Source: Kiritimatiellia bacterium (GTDB taxonomy: Bacteria; Verrucomicrobiota; Kiritimatiellia; RFP12; UBA1067). Taken from it: DNA of 64,000 nucleotides. Position 1 is the stretch's first letter. Every line of letters begins with the position of its first letter. Both the position numbers and the translations under genes were made by a program. Below, piece after piece: positions 46,575-53,959 of the stretch. The stretch covers positions 211,615 through 275,614 of the forward strand of contig JAFTCL010000001.1 in assembly GCA_017454745.1 (NCBI GenBank). The letters run 5' to 3'. A model generated the notes under the pieces. It ran no database searches and was not told where the DNA came from. It saw only the letters and a list, made by a program, of their open reading frames with translations.

Positions 46575-48249
46575 TTTGCGCCTCCTTGCTTGTCGCTTTT
46601 TGCTTGTTGCCTGTAAATTGTACCCGCACTATAGATAACAAATCAGAAATGGTATCAAGGCTTGTACACTCGCTGGCATTGATAATTGTTATTCGATGTT
46701 TCCCTTTGTCGAAGTCAACTTCATTTAAACGGACGATGAACGGACAATCATCTGTCTTATAAAGACGACCTCCACGCCACGCATAACGATCAGTAGGCTC
46801 ATGATAAGCGTCTTTTCTATAAAACCTGATTAGATAAGCTATTTTAATATCATTTTTAATATCATATGAGTTCAATTTTATTACGTTTTTGTCTTCAGTA
46901 AGAAGGCCACGTGGTTGAGAATTACCGTGAAAGTTGATAGCATTTTGTTGTTGCTCAGAAAAAAAAGAAGGAACATCTATGTCTGTTGAAAGACTGGCAA
47001 ACCCCAATGCGCCCCAATGCCAATCAAGAATGGGGCCGTCATTTAATATCATTGGGCCGTTTGCGCGTTGCGCAACCCAATTTCCTATACTCGCCCCATC
47101 GTTTTTGAGTTTAACGGCTGTTTCATGGCTCAGTTTACTGATTTGTTCCGCAGTCATATCCATGGACATATGTTGCATTTGCCAGTCTGTCAGTTTCGTT
47201 ACAATGGAATTGCACAAACTTCTTGTATGCACTATGCCAAGACACAACGCCATTTCGCCCATTTCATACCTGACGACATCCAAAATACGAATATCCTTAG
47301 TGAGTTCAGAATATGTTTTTTCCATGAGCGAAAGTTCTTCTATGCACTTTCTATGCAATTCCGACATTTCAGGAGCATACTTCGCCGCAAATGTGTTTAG
47401 ACGATCATCCATCTTCAGTTGCGAGGATTCTCGTCCATGCGTTAGATCCATCATTTCTTGATCCATCGTTATTTCTTTGAGCCGATCGGTAATTTTTTGT
47501 TTGGGGACCTCTTCCAGCAATCTGATCCAAATTTTGCCATTGTCAATATGTGACAACTCTTCCATATTCATCGCTCCCACTTTGTTCATAATGTAATAAT
47601 GGCATAACTCGTCGCGGTAACGAAAATAGCGTGTCCTGGCCGTGGAAAATCCTTTGATTGCTTTGTAAAATGCATTAGTTGCCGCTAGCGAACTTGGGGT
47701 TCCGGACGGGTAGATATCATTGAAAAAGGATTGGAATTCCTGTGCAGATAGACGAGCCTTTTCATAATTTGTATAAGCGTTCGGCATATATTTTGTGCCG
47801 AACTCCTCAAGCAACGCTTCGCCTTCTGCTGCAGACTCTGGAGATATTCCGTTACGAGGCTTAAGCCAATTTTTCAAGTCGCTCCGCCGAAGTTTTCGCT
47901 TGTTTTTCGAATCTAATGTAGACAAAATCAATTCCGCATTGTCGTTTGCAAGGTCAGACCAATAAGCCTCGATACGTTGATGATAGGTTTCAATTCGCTC
48001 TCTAGCCTCACGCTCTTCGCGTTCCTTCCGTTCCTTGGCCTCACGCTCTTCGCGTTCCTTCCGTTCCTTGGCCTCACGCTCTTCGCGTTCCTTCCGTTCC
48101 TTGGCCTCACGCTCTTCGCGTTCCTTCGCTTCCTGCGCGATTTGCTCCTGTCTCGCCTTTTCAGCGGCGATTCGCGCTATGCGCTCCTGTTCGGTGACGC
48201 ATCCGACGAACATCACGACGACAGGAACCGCCACCATCCATGCTTTCAT
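46567..48249 (-). CDS. Predicted lipoprotein with a repetitive charged coiled coil
   Basis: 560 residues from the ATG at 48249 (a GTG two codons earlier is also open). The hydrophobic leader ends VVMFVGC, a lipobox-like site that would attach the protein to a membrane through Cys. Residues about 23-85 are a Glu/Arg/Lys-only coiled coil built from three exact and one partial 11-residue repeats, coded by a 33-bp DNA tandem repeat. The remaining 450 residues are globular, mixed helical, ending in a Lys-rich tail; no family recognised. It starts 32 bases after the upstream exported protein gene and overlaps the small gene downstream by 8 bases. The base composition is AT-richer than the neighbouring operons. 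Confidence 0.75.
   Translation of the reverse strand: MKAWMVAVPVVVMFVGCVTEQERIARIAAEKARQEQIAQEAKEREEREAKERKEREEREAKERKEREEREAKERKEREEREARERIETYHQRIEAYWSDLANDNAELILSTLDSKNKRKLRRSDLKNWLKPRNGISPESAAEGEALLEEFGTKYMPNAYTNYEKARLSAQEFQSFFNDIYPSGTPSSLAATNAFYKAIKGFSTARTRYFRYRDELCHYYIMNKVGAMNMEELSHIDNGKIWIRLLEEVPKQKITDRLKEITMDQEMMDLTHGRESSQLKMDDRLNTFAAKYAPEMSELHRKCIEELSLMEKTYSELTKDIRILDVVRYEMGEMALCLGIVHTRSLCNSIVTKLTDWQMQHMSMDMTAEQISKLSHETAVKLKNDGASIGNWVAQRANGPMILNDGPILDWHWGALGFASLSTDIDVPSFFSEQQQNAINFHGNSQPRGLLTEDKNVIKLNSYDIKNDIKIAYLIRFYRKDAYHEPTDRYAWRGGRLYKTDDCPFIVRLNEVDFDKGKHRITIINASECTSLDTISDLLSIVRVQFTGNKQKATSKEAQND
48005..48128. repeat. 33-bp tandem repeat inside the lipoprotein gene
   Basis: Units start at 48005, 48038, 48071 and 48104; the first three are identical and the fourth is partial (to about 48128). 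Because 33 is a multiple of three, gain or loss of a unit keeps the frame and changes the coiled-coil length by 11 residues. Confidence 0.9.
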
Positions 48250-48281
48250 ACTCACTTTTCGATACCTTTGTTGTTTGGTTG

Positions 48282-49043
48282 CTAATCGTTTAAGAACGAT
48301 TGGGCCTTCTTGTTCCGTTTTACATCCGGGTTCTCGGCGGTGAGATCGTCAAGAGAAAGTTTCGTCGGGTCTTCGTCGATTTCGATCATCATGTCCTTGA
48401 TGGTTCCGAGAACATCGTGGAGTTGGCCGATTTCAGCGAGGGCGGCATTCATCTTGACCTGTTCAGCCTGTTGGACAAGTTTGCGGCGTAACGCCATCAG
48501 TTCACGCTTCTTGGTTTTGAGTACACCTTTGCGGATTTCGACTTTTTTCCCAATCGCCGTATTATCCCGCTTTTCCTTTTTGGCAAGTTCCACCCGTTCC
48601 AAGGCATCCGCCACCTTGTCATCAAGTTCTTCTTCACTGAACTCATAACCATTGAGGGTGATAGGCCATTTGCCGTCCGTTTTCGCTTTTTTGTACGCTA
48701 CTTTGGCGTCCTCAAGAAACTTGCTGTAACGGGTTATCATTCCATCTGCGTCTTCAGCCGCCCGTGCCGCTTGCTTGCCCAAACGCACAAGCGTAATATT
48801 CTGCGCCTCGATTTTCGTGCTGAGTTTATCACACTTGGCGATCTGATCCTGTATGAACAAGTACGGATTCGCCTGAATGTTCTCGCTCGTCCAGGTTGTA
48901 TCCTGCCTCAACGCCTCACGTATCTCGGCGTTTCGCACGACAGCCGGCGAATCACTTAAGATTACCGTGTCGGCAAAGCATGATACAAATGCGGTCATCC
49001 CGCATATTACCGCCGTCAAACCACTAGTCATTATCTGTTTCAT
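48282..49043 (-). CDS. Exported coiled-coil protein of unknown function
   Basis: 253 residues from MKQIMTSGLTAVICGMTAF, a signal peptide ending SCFA. AAAGGAG lies 6 bases upstream, so the frame from 49070 is rejected. The mature protein is almost wholly helical: IAKCDKLSTKIEAQN, a central KKAKTDGKWPITLNGYEFSEEEL hairpin near residue 130, then VADALERVELAKKEKRD and LKTKKRELMALRRKL. The start lies 20 bases inside the upstream gene, so expression is coupled. No family recognised. Confidence 0.72.
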   Translation of the reverse strand: MKQIMTSGLTAVICGMTAFVSCFADTVILSDSPAVVRNAEIREALRQDTTWTSENIQANPYLFIQDQIAKCDKLSTKIEAQNITLVRLGKQAARAAEDADGMITRYSKFLEDAKVAYKKAKTDGKWPITLNGYEFSEEELDDKVADALERVELAKKEKRDNTAIGKKVEIRKGVLKTKKRELMALRRKLVQQAEQVKMNAALAEIGQLHDVLGTIKDMMIEIDEDPTKLSLDDLTAENPDVKRNKKAQSFLND

Positions 49044-49380
49044 CACTTTCTCCTTTGTTATCCTTGGCAAAACTAGAGCCGTCCCTTTCAGTGCGTGAGT
49101 CTGTGACGGATGAAGACTTTACATATTCCGCGTCAGAGCTACAATGGTGAAGCATCTCAACATCACCTCTTCCTGTGTTACTCTTTAGGTCGTTTTTAGG
49201 TGGAAGTTCTTCAATCGGCGGCTGATACCCTTTTGCGCGATATCTGTCAGCGGGAATGTGTATCATATTACCACACAAATCCTCAACATAAACAGTGCCG
49301 TCTACATCAACGTATACGCCTCTGACGGTTGAAGGATTTACGATATCAGAGTCACTGTCACCAAAAATATGCATACTCAT
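49024..49380 (-). CDS. Small acidic protein of unknown function
   Basis: 118 residues. AAGGAGGTG, an almost perfect ribosome binding site, lies 3 bases before the ATG at 49380. A short beta-rich N-terminus (VYVDVDGTVYVEDLCGNMIHI, about 23-43) is followed by a polar, disordered tail rich in Asp, Ser and Lys. No signal peptide. Second gene of the unit, 9 bases after the first, overlapping the start of the third by 20 bases. No family recognised. Confidence 0.65.
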   Translation of the reverse strand: MSMHIFGDSDSDIVNPSTVRGVYVDVDGTVYVEDLCGNMIHIPADRYRAKGYQPPIEELPPKNDLKSNTGRGDVEMLHHCSSDAEYVKSSSVTDSRTERDGSSFAKDNKGESDETDND

Positions 49381-49389
49381 AACACCTCC

Positions 49390-49614
49390 TTAAAGTTTAC
49401 ATCCGGGATTGGCGGAATATCCGTTACCTTTCTTAATAATCATGCCATTCTTTTCCATTTCATCCAACTTTTCTTGGATGTCTGCCACCCAGATTTCCTG
49501 ACCAAGGCGTGCAGCAAAATTTTTTGCCAACTCTTCACAGGTTGGAGTCTCACCGTTTCCATTACGGCATTTGATGCAATCTCGAATGTCTGATGCTGCT
49601 ACCATTTCCGTCAT
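49390..49614 (-). CDS. Small protein, possible winged-helix fold
   Basis: 74 residues with AAGGAG 2 bases before the ATG. The pattern TCEELAKNFAARLG, then VADIQEKLDEMEKNGMIIKKGNGYS has the spacing of a small winged helix (helix-helix-beta hairpin wing). It could therefore be a DNA-binding regulator of the unit it heads; this is a weak inference from pattern only. Two CxxC-like Cys lie near residue 16. First gene after the structured leader RNA. Confidence 0.6.
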   Translation of the reverse strand: MTEMVAASDIRDCIKCRNGNGETPTCEELAKNFAARLGQEIWVADIQEKLDEMEKNGMIIKKGNGYSANPGCKL

Positions 49615-49660
49615 TCTCCTTGCCCTCGTTTCTTTTCACGGGCAGAGAAGCGGGCTGATT

Positions 49661-49701
49661 CTCGTTCCGTGTTGCCACTTGGTGGACTAACACGAATCGA
49701 G
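49661..49701. other. Second hairpin between leader terminator and first gene
   Basis: CTCG (49661-49664), CGTGTT (49668-49673) and CCAC (49675-49678) pair with GTGG (49682-49685), AACACG (49689-49694) and CGAG (49698-49701) around a TTG loop. It is 14 bp in a 41-base span. It would lie in the transcript only when the upstream terminator is passed. Confidence 0.6.
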
Positions 49702-49707
49702 GGCATT

Positions 49708-49737
49708 AAAAAACCTCTCATCGTGTTCCTAGAGAGG
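49708..49737 (-). terminator. Terminator at the end of the leader RNA (attenuator)
   Basis: On the minus strand CCTCTC (49737-49732) pairs with GAGAGG (49719-49714), then six T (49713-49708). It stands about 94 bases before the first gene, inside the leader. Its 5' arm overlaps a segment (49735-49729) that can instead pair with 49834-49828. Confidence 0.75.
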
Positions 49738-49972
49738 CCGTAGGATTGCCCAAGAGAAAACACAATAAGAGGAAGTGCATGATGCACTTGCCTGCTTAGT
49801 GTCGTTCTCTTAGAAATTTCCTACGTTTCTCTAGACGACCGCTTAGCAGCGATGCAAGTTATTGTCAGAGTGGTGGAGAGGGAGGTCGGCTTCCATACGT
49901 CGCTTGACACTCCCGGTCAGTTACCCTGACTGTAGCGTTTCCAATCTGGACACAATGCCCCGAATTGAAAAC
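49708..49972 (-). ncRNA. Structured leader or stand-alone RNA, about 265 bases
   Basis: Predicted transcript from about 49972 to the terminator. The 3' half folds into one long imperfect rod, 49729-49834. Its paired segments in plus-strand order are CTAGAGA/TCTCTAG, CGTAGGA/TCCTACG, AAGAGAA/TTCTCTT, ACAC/GTGT, TAAG/CTTA, AGG/CCT and AAGTGCA/TGCACTT with loop TGA, about 39 pairs in 106 bases. The 5' half has GTCAG/CTGAC (49916-49930), GGGAG/CTCCC (49880-49914) and a small CGCT/AGCG hairpin. It does not match what I know of tmRNA, RNase P RNA, SRP RNA or 6S RNA. Either a regulatory leader of the five-gene unit or an independent small RNA. Confidence 0.65.
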
Positions 49973-49978
49973 ATCGTT

Positions 49979-50007
49979 ATGTTACTAAATCCTTGACGCG
50001 GTATCAA
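49979..50007 (-). promoter_or_regulatory. Sigma-70 promoter of the structured RNA and five-gene unit
   Basis: On the minus strand TTGATA (50007-50002), a 17-base spacer and TAACAT (49984-49979). Transcription would start near 49972. Confidence 0.65.
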
Positions 50008-50185
50008 GAACAAATCGCGAAAAATACGATTGCAACGGGATGTGCGGCATTTTCGACGGAGGAGGCGAACCGCATACGGAAGAGAAATGCGTCAAACCAC
50101 TAGTGGTTTGGCACATAGACATTTTGGTTTATTCATGGTTCAGAAATCAAACAGTAACCCGTGAAAGTTTTAGCCACAAAGGGAG

Positions 50186-50205
50186 GGACGCGCCCCGTCG
50201 CGTCC
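50186..50205 (-). repeat. REP-like palindrome, copy 1 (inverted)
   Basis: GGACGCG, a 6-base loop and CGCGTCC. It is the reverse complement of the copy at 50473-50492, with the same flanking GGG/CCC. Confidence 0.7.
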
Positions 50206-50230
50206 GCTGTGAACCGCAAGGGTTAGGGAA

Positions 50231-50256
50231 GTGACGAGTGACTGGTGACGAGTGAC
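50231..50256 (+). repeat. 12-bp direct repeat
   Basis: GTGACGAGTGAC at 50231-50242 and again at 50245-50256, separated by TG. Low-complexity intergenic repeat of unknown role. Confidence 0.6.
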
Positions 50257-50472
50257 GAGAGATGAATTCGGAGACAATTATTCACTCTTAATTCTTAACT
50301 TTTCATGTTCCCGGCCGTTAAACCAATTTCTACACGATCTACATGTTCTACACGGTTTTAAAAATTTGGAACCGGGTAGAACGGGTAGAAACGGTCAGAA
50401 AGAGGGGTTGGGTAATAAAATATCTTATCCGCAATGGGCACAAAGGCAGGGAGACAGCCAAGCCTGCAACCC

Positions 50473-50492
50473 GGACGCGACGGGGCGCGTCC
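50473..50492 (+). repeat. REP-like palindrome, copy 2
   Basis: GGACGCG, loop ACGGGG, CGCGTCC, followed by CTC. Confidence 0.7.
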
Positions 50493-50505
50493 CTCACAAT
50501 AACCC

Positions 50506-50525
50506 GGACACGACGGAGCGTGTCC
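50506..50525 (+). repeat. REP-like palindrome, copy 3 with compensatory change
   Basis: GGACACG, loop ACGGAG, CGTGTCC, followed by CTCC. Compared with copy 2 the stem differs at one pair, changed on both arms, so pairing is kept. Confidence 0.7.
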
Positions 50526-50609
50526 CTCCCTGTCTCTTCACTCTTATCTTCCACCCTGTCCGCCGTGTTTGCACGATTTGCGGATGCATCACCAAGAATG
50601 GCATTCCGC

Positions 50610-52406
50610 TTATTTCTTAGCGGGCTTGGCGGGCAAGGTCAGATTCGCCCCTTTGAGGTCGGTCCACAGCGTGCCTTCGCCGGCATGCAGCACCCGGATG
50701 CTCAGTTCGGGGTTAAGCGACTCGACGAACTGCAGGTCGGCCAGCGTGGCGGGATTCTTGAACACGTCGGCCCGCCGCTTTACGCCAATCGCCTGCTCGT
50801 TCTCCACCAAAAACTGCGCCTTTGCGTCGGCTTCGCCGCGCACCTTGGTTATCTCGGCCTGAATCTTTGCGGCCTGAAGATTAATCTCCGCCACCTTCAG
50901 CTGCGCGTCGGCGGCGATTCCCGCCACATCCTTTTTCATGTTCGCGGCAATCGTGGCGGTGATCTTCTCGGTCTCCTGCTCGGTCTCTTTGCGCAACTGG
51001 TCCACCATCGCCAGCTGGGTGTTGAGCAACGCCTGCTTCTTGGCGGTTTCCTGCTGGGTCTGGTTGGTGAGATCCTGCTCTTTGGCCACACTCGTCTCCT
51101 GAATGGGCTTCAAGATGTCGGACGGCACCTCCACGTGCCGCACAATCGCGTTGCGCACCAGGATTTTCTTCTCGCCCAGGATCTTGACCAGCTCGTCGGT
51201 CATCTCTTTCTGGAACTTCTGCCGCCCCTCGCCGTCGATGAATTCCCGCGCCTTGTAGGTCGAGCCTTTCATCCGCGAAACCGAAAGAATCTGCGGCAGG
51301 ATGATCTTGGAAACCACCGCCGGCAAATCGCCGTAAAGCATGTAAATCCGCGAAATGCTCTCCGGCAGCAACTCAAACTCCACCGTCATGTCCAGCATGA
51401 TCGAGAACCCGTCCGATGAGGGGAACTGCACAAACTGGTTCATGCCGAACGCCACCGCGTCGCTCACCGGGGCCGCGGTCTGCACTGCCGCCGGAACGGC
51501 GGCCTTTTCCATCTCCACCGCCTCCGCTGCCGCATAACTGCGGTCCGGGGCGCTCTTTTTCATCTGGCGCGATCTCAACGCCAAAGAACTGCCGCCCGCG
51601 ATTTTCGACAGCTGCTGGCTGAGCGATGCCGCCTCTTTCTTGTTCAGAATCCCCAGATCGGAGTTGGTGTCCATGTAGTTTTCGCGCCGCAGGTTTTGCG
51701 CGGACAGCGTGTTCTGCTGCAAATCCGCCAACCCGTTCGCGCTGGTGGACTGGGCTTTGGTAAGCACCACGGTCCCGCTTTTTCCCACGATCGACACCTG
51801 GTTCATCCCGACTTCCACCACGTCCACCTGATAGGCCCGCGGATTAACGTAATAAAGTCCCGGCTGAAGAATCTTCTCCAGTACCCCCTTCTCGCCCGGC
51901 CCGGCGAACTCGCCCGCCGCCGCCGGCTTGCCGGCCAGCGAGGTTACCACCCCGGCGTAGCCGATCGGGATGTTGATCGCGCTGACTTCCTTTACGTCAT
52001 ACCCCTCCGGGTTGAGCCGGTAGGTGCCAGGACCCAGCACCCGGCGCCACACGCCCTTGGAGTCGTCACCGGCCGCCAGAATCTCGCCCGGCGCCAGCTC
52101 TTTGCCGTTTTTGGAGGTCACAATCCCGATGTTCCCCGCCGAAATGGTGATGGCGGGCACAATCCTCCAGTCGTTGTTGATCGGGTTCAGGAAATGCCGC
52201 CCTTCGGCCAGCGGCACGCGCTGGACGCCCTTTTCGCCCGGTTCGGCCAGAATCCGCCCGGGCGGAAGCGGCTTGCCGGTTTTCGCGGTCACAATCGCCA
52301 TTCTCCCCTCCGGCACGTACACGCGGCAAGTGTTCCAAATCACCGTGCCGACAATCGCCGCCGATACGGCCAGCACCGCCCCTGCGGAAAATTCAGCGTT
52401 TCTCAT
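50610..52406 (-). CDS. SPFH/band-7 membrane protein, second of a pair
   Basis: 598 residues. One membrane helix (about 8-27) is followed by three repeats of a module of about 50 residues with G(I/V)VTxxxGK, an ILA-type turn, KGV and NP at the end (about 32-200). A variable Gln/Ala-rich region lies at about 215-320. The SPFH domain (about 330-440) has EFELLPESISRIYMLYGDL and REFIDGEGRQKFQKEM, then a Glu/Lys/Gln coiled coil (about 440-545). SPFH proteins form ring-like membrane scaffolds controlling proteases and local lipid order. Its start overlaps the stop of the first SPFH gene by four bases (ATGA), so the two are coupled and probably co-assemble. Last gene of the operon from 58602. Confidence 0.85.
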   Translation of the reverse strand: MRNAEFSAGAVLAVSAAIVGTVIWNTCRVYVPEGRMAIVTAKTGKPLPPGRILAEPGEKGVQRVPLAEGRHFLNPINNDWRIVPAITISAGNIGIVTSKNGKELAPGEILAAGDDSKGVWRRVLGPGTYRLNPEGYDVKEVSAINIPIGYAGVVTSLAGKPAAAGEFAGPGEKGVLEKILQPGLYYVNPRAYQVDVVEVGMNQVSIVGKSGTVVLTKAQSTSANGLADLQQNTLSAQNLRRENYMDTNSDLGILNKKEAASLSQQLSKIAGGSSLALRSRQMKKSAPDRSYAAAEAVEMEKAAVPAAVQTAAPVSDAVAFGMNQFVQFPSSDGFSIMLDMTVEFELLPESISRIYMLYGDLPAVVSKIILPQILSVSRMKGSTYKAREFIDGEGRQKFQKEMTDELVKILGEKKILVRNAIVRHVEVPSDILKPIQETSVAKEQDLTNQTQQETAKKQALLNTQLAMVDQLRKETEQETEKITATIAANMKKDVAGIAADAQLKVAEINLQAAKIQAEITKVRGEADAKAQFLVENEQAIGVKRRADVFKNPATLADLQFVESLNPELSIRVLHAGEGTLWTDLKGANLTLPAKPAKK

Positions 52407-53923
52407 TTCGCACCTCCTTCCGGCTTGGCGGCTTTCAGCGGCAACCCGAAAATCTCCCCCGGCGCGTCGCCGGTCAACACCTCTTTAAGCTGCGGCGCGG
52501 CTTTTTCGTACAGCTTCGCCCGCACGTAATCCGTTTCGTTGCCGTAGGCGGCGACTTCCTGCTTGAGCACGTTCGCCACCGCCGTCGATAGCGTTTCCAC
52601 CACCTTGCGCTTGCCTTCGGCCTCGGTCAGCTTGGCCTCGGCCTCGGCTTGGGCGGCCTTCAGCTCCACCGCCGCCACCTCCAGTTTGGTCTGCGCGGCA
52701 ATCACCTGCTCCGCGCTCCGCTGTTCGGCCGCGATTTTCGCCTGAATCGACTCGGTCTCGGCAACCACCTTGGCGCTGTTCTGGGCGGCCAGCGCGCGCT
52801 GGCGCTCCAACTCGGCCTTGGATTTGGCCTGAACAATCTCCTGCTCGATCTTGTGCCCCTCCTGCACCGCCAGTTCGCGTTCGCGGATGATGGACGCGAC
52901 CTCTTGCGGCGCAAAGATGTCCCGGATCAGCACCGAGTTGAGTGACACCCCCCACGGTTTGCAGACGGACTGGAGATACTTTTCCAGCGAGTTCTGGAAC
53001 GCCTGCCGCGACTCGCCCACGATGAACTCGGTGGCGTTTTTCTTGCTGCCCTCGATGCGCGAGAACCCGCGAGCGGCGGGCAGGATGATTTTCTGCAGAA
53101 TGTCGTCCATGTCGCCCACCTCGTGCGAGAGCAGCGCGACTTTGTCAACCTCCAGATTGAATTCCAGCGTGCCTTCGGCGTTCACCGTGAAACCGTCCAA
53201 AGTAAGAAATGATATCGCATCGTTTCCGCTCAACTCGAAACGCTGACTCTGGATGTTCACGATCGTCACCGAATAAACGAATGGGTTGAGCCGGTGGGTT
53301 CCTTCCTTGAGGATTTTAGGCGACACGCCCTTTGCCCCGGCTTTCACCAGGAAACCGGTGCCGGTCGCGGGGTCTTTTGCTCCGTCCGGCGCCAGGATGT
53401 CGTCGCCCGACAACTCGGTGACCACCCCGACGTGGCCGGGCTTGATGGTGATGTCGTCGTACAGCTTCACCTCGTAGGCGTAGGGGTTGATGCGGTGCTT
53501 GCCGGTACCCAGCACATCGCGCACTATGCCCTTGGATTGATCGTCCGGCGCCAGAATCTGCCCTTCCGGCAGGTCTTTGCCGAAACGCCGCACCAGCACC
53601 CCGAATTTACCGGCCGGGATGTCCACCAGCTTGGCGGTACGCCATTCCCACGTCCACGGGTTGCGGAAGTAGCGCCCCTCCGGCAGCACGTTCTCCTGAA
53701 TGCCCTTGTATTCCGGCCCCGGGGCGAGTATCGCTTCCGGCGGAAGGTTCTTTCCGGTTTTCTTGAGCAGTACCGCGATCTCGCCGTTGCCCGGCTCAAT
53801 CCGCCACCCGAACCACACCCACAACGGAAGCCCCGCTATCGCCACCAGCAGCAGTAACGGGATCGCCCCGACCGACACGCCGACTTTCCGCTTGCTGTTT
53901 CGACCCATTTCTGATGTTGCCAT
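52403..53923 (-). CDS. SPFH/band-7 membrane protein, first of a pair
   Basis: 506 residues. The membrane helix is at about 16-40 (LLLLVAIAGLPLWVWF). Three copies of the same module of about 50 residues as in the partner follow (about 45-230): AVLLKKTGKNLPPEAILAPG, GVLVRRFGKDLPEGQILAPD and GVVTELSGDDILAPDG, each closing with a G-x-x-x-x-NP turn. The SPFH domain (about 235-370) has LEFNLEVDKVALLSHEVGD and FIVGESRQAFQNSLEKYL. The coiled coil (about 370-460) is Ala/Glu/Lys-rich. It starts 36 bases after pyrK and overlaps the second SPFH gene by ATGA. Confidence 0.88.
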   Translation of the reverse strand: MATSEMGRNSKRKVGVSVGAIPLLLLVAIAGLPLWVWFGWRIEPGNGEIAVLLKKTGKNLPPEAILAPGPEYKGIQENVLPEGRYFRNPWTWEWRTAKLVDIPAGKFGVLVRRFGKDLPEGQILAPDDQSKGIVRDVLGTGKHRINPYAYEVKLYDDITIKPGHVGVVTELSGDDILAPDGAKDPATGTGFLVKAGAKGVSPKILKEGTHRLNPFVYSVTIVNIQSQRFELSGNDAISFLTLDGFTVNAEGTLEFNLEVDKVALLSHEVGDMDDILQKIILPAARGFSRIEGSKKNATEFIVGESRQAFQNSLEKYLQSVCKPWGVSLNSVLIRDIFAPQEVASIIRERELAVQEGHKIEQEIVQAKSKAELERQRALAAQNSAKVVAETESIQAKIAAEQRSAEQVIAAQTKLEVAAVELKAAQAEAEAKLTEAEGKRKVVETLSTAVANVLKQEVAAYGNETDYVRAKLYEKAAPQLKEVLTGDAPGEIFGLPLKAAKPEGGAK

Positions 53924-53959
53924 ACCACAACCTTTCCGGGCGACCGCCCGCCCAACACC

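Larger units (their letters stand above)
50266..50609. other. Gene-free stretch holding REP-like palindromes
   Basis: No gene supported: the open frames lack ribosome binding sites and recognisable protein. Apart from palindromes 2 and 3 it holds short GTAGAA-type repeats (50380-50400). No clear terminator for the SPFH operon was found here, though one would be expected. Confidence 0.5.

Noticed and set aside
49708..49972. Retron msr-msd or CRISPR-associated RNA
   Set aside because: The rod resembles an msd hairpin, but no reverse transcriptase is encoded nearby; no repeat-spacer array and no cas gene exist in the window.
50040..50620. Two small plus-strand frames (50040-50234 and 50252-50620)
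   Set aside because: They run through REP-like palindromes and direct repeats, have no ribosome binding site and no protein-like pattern.
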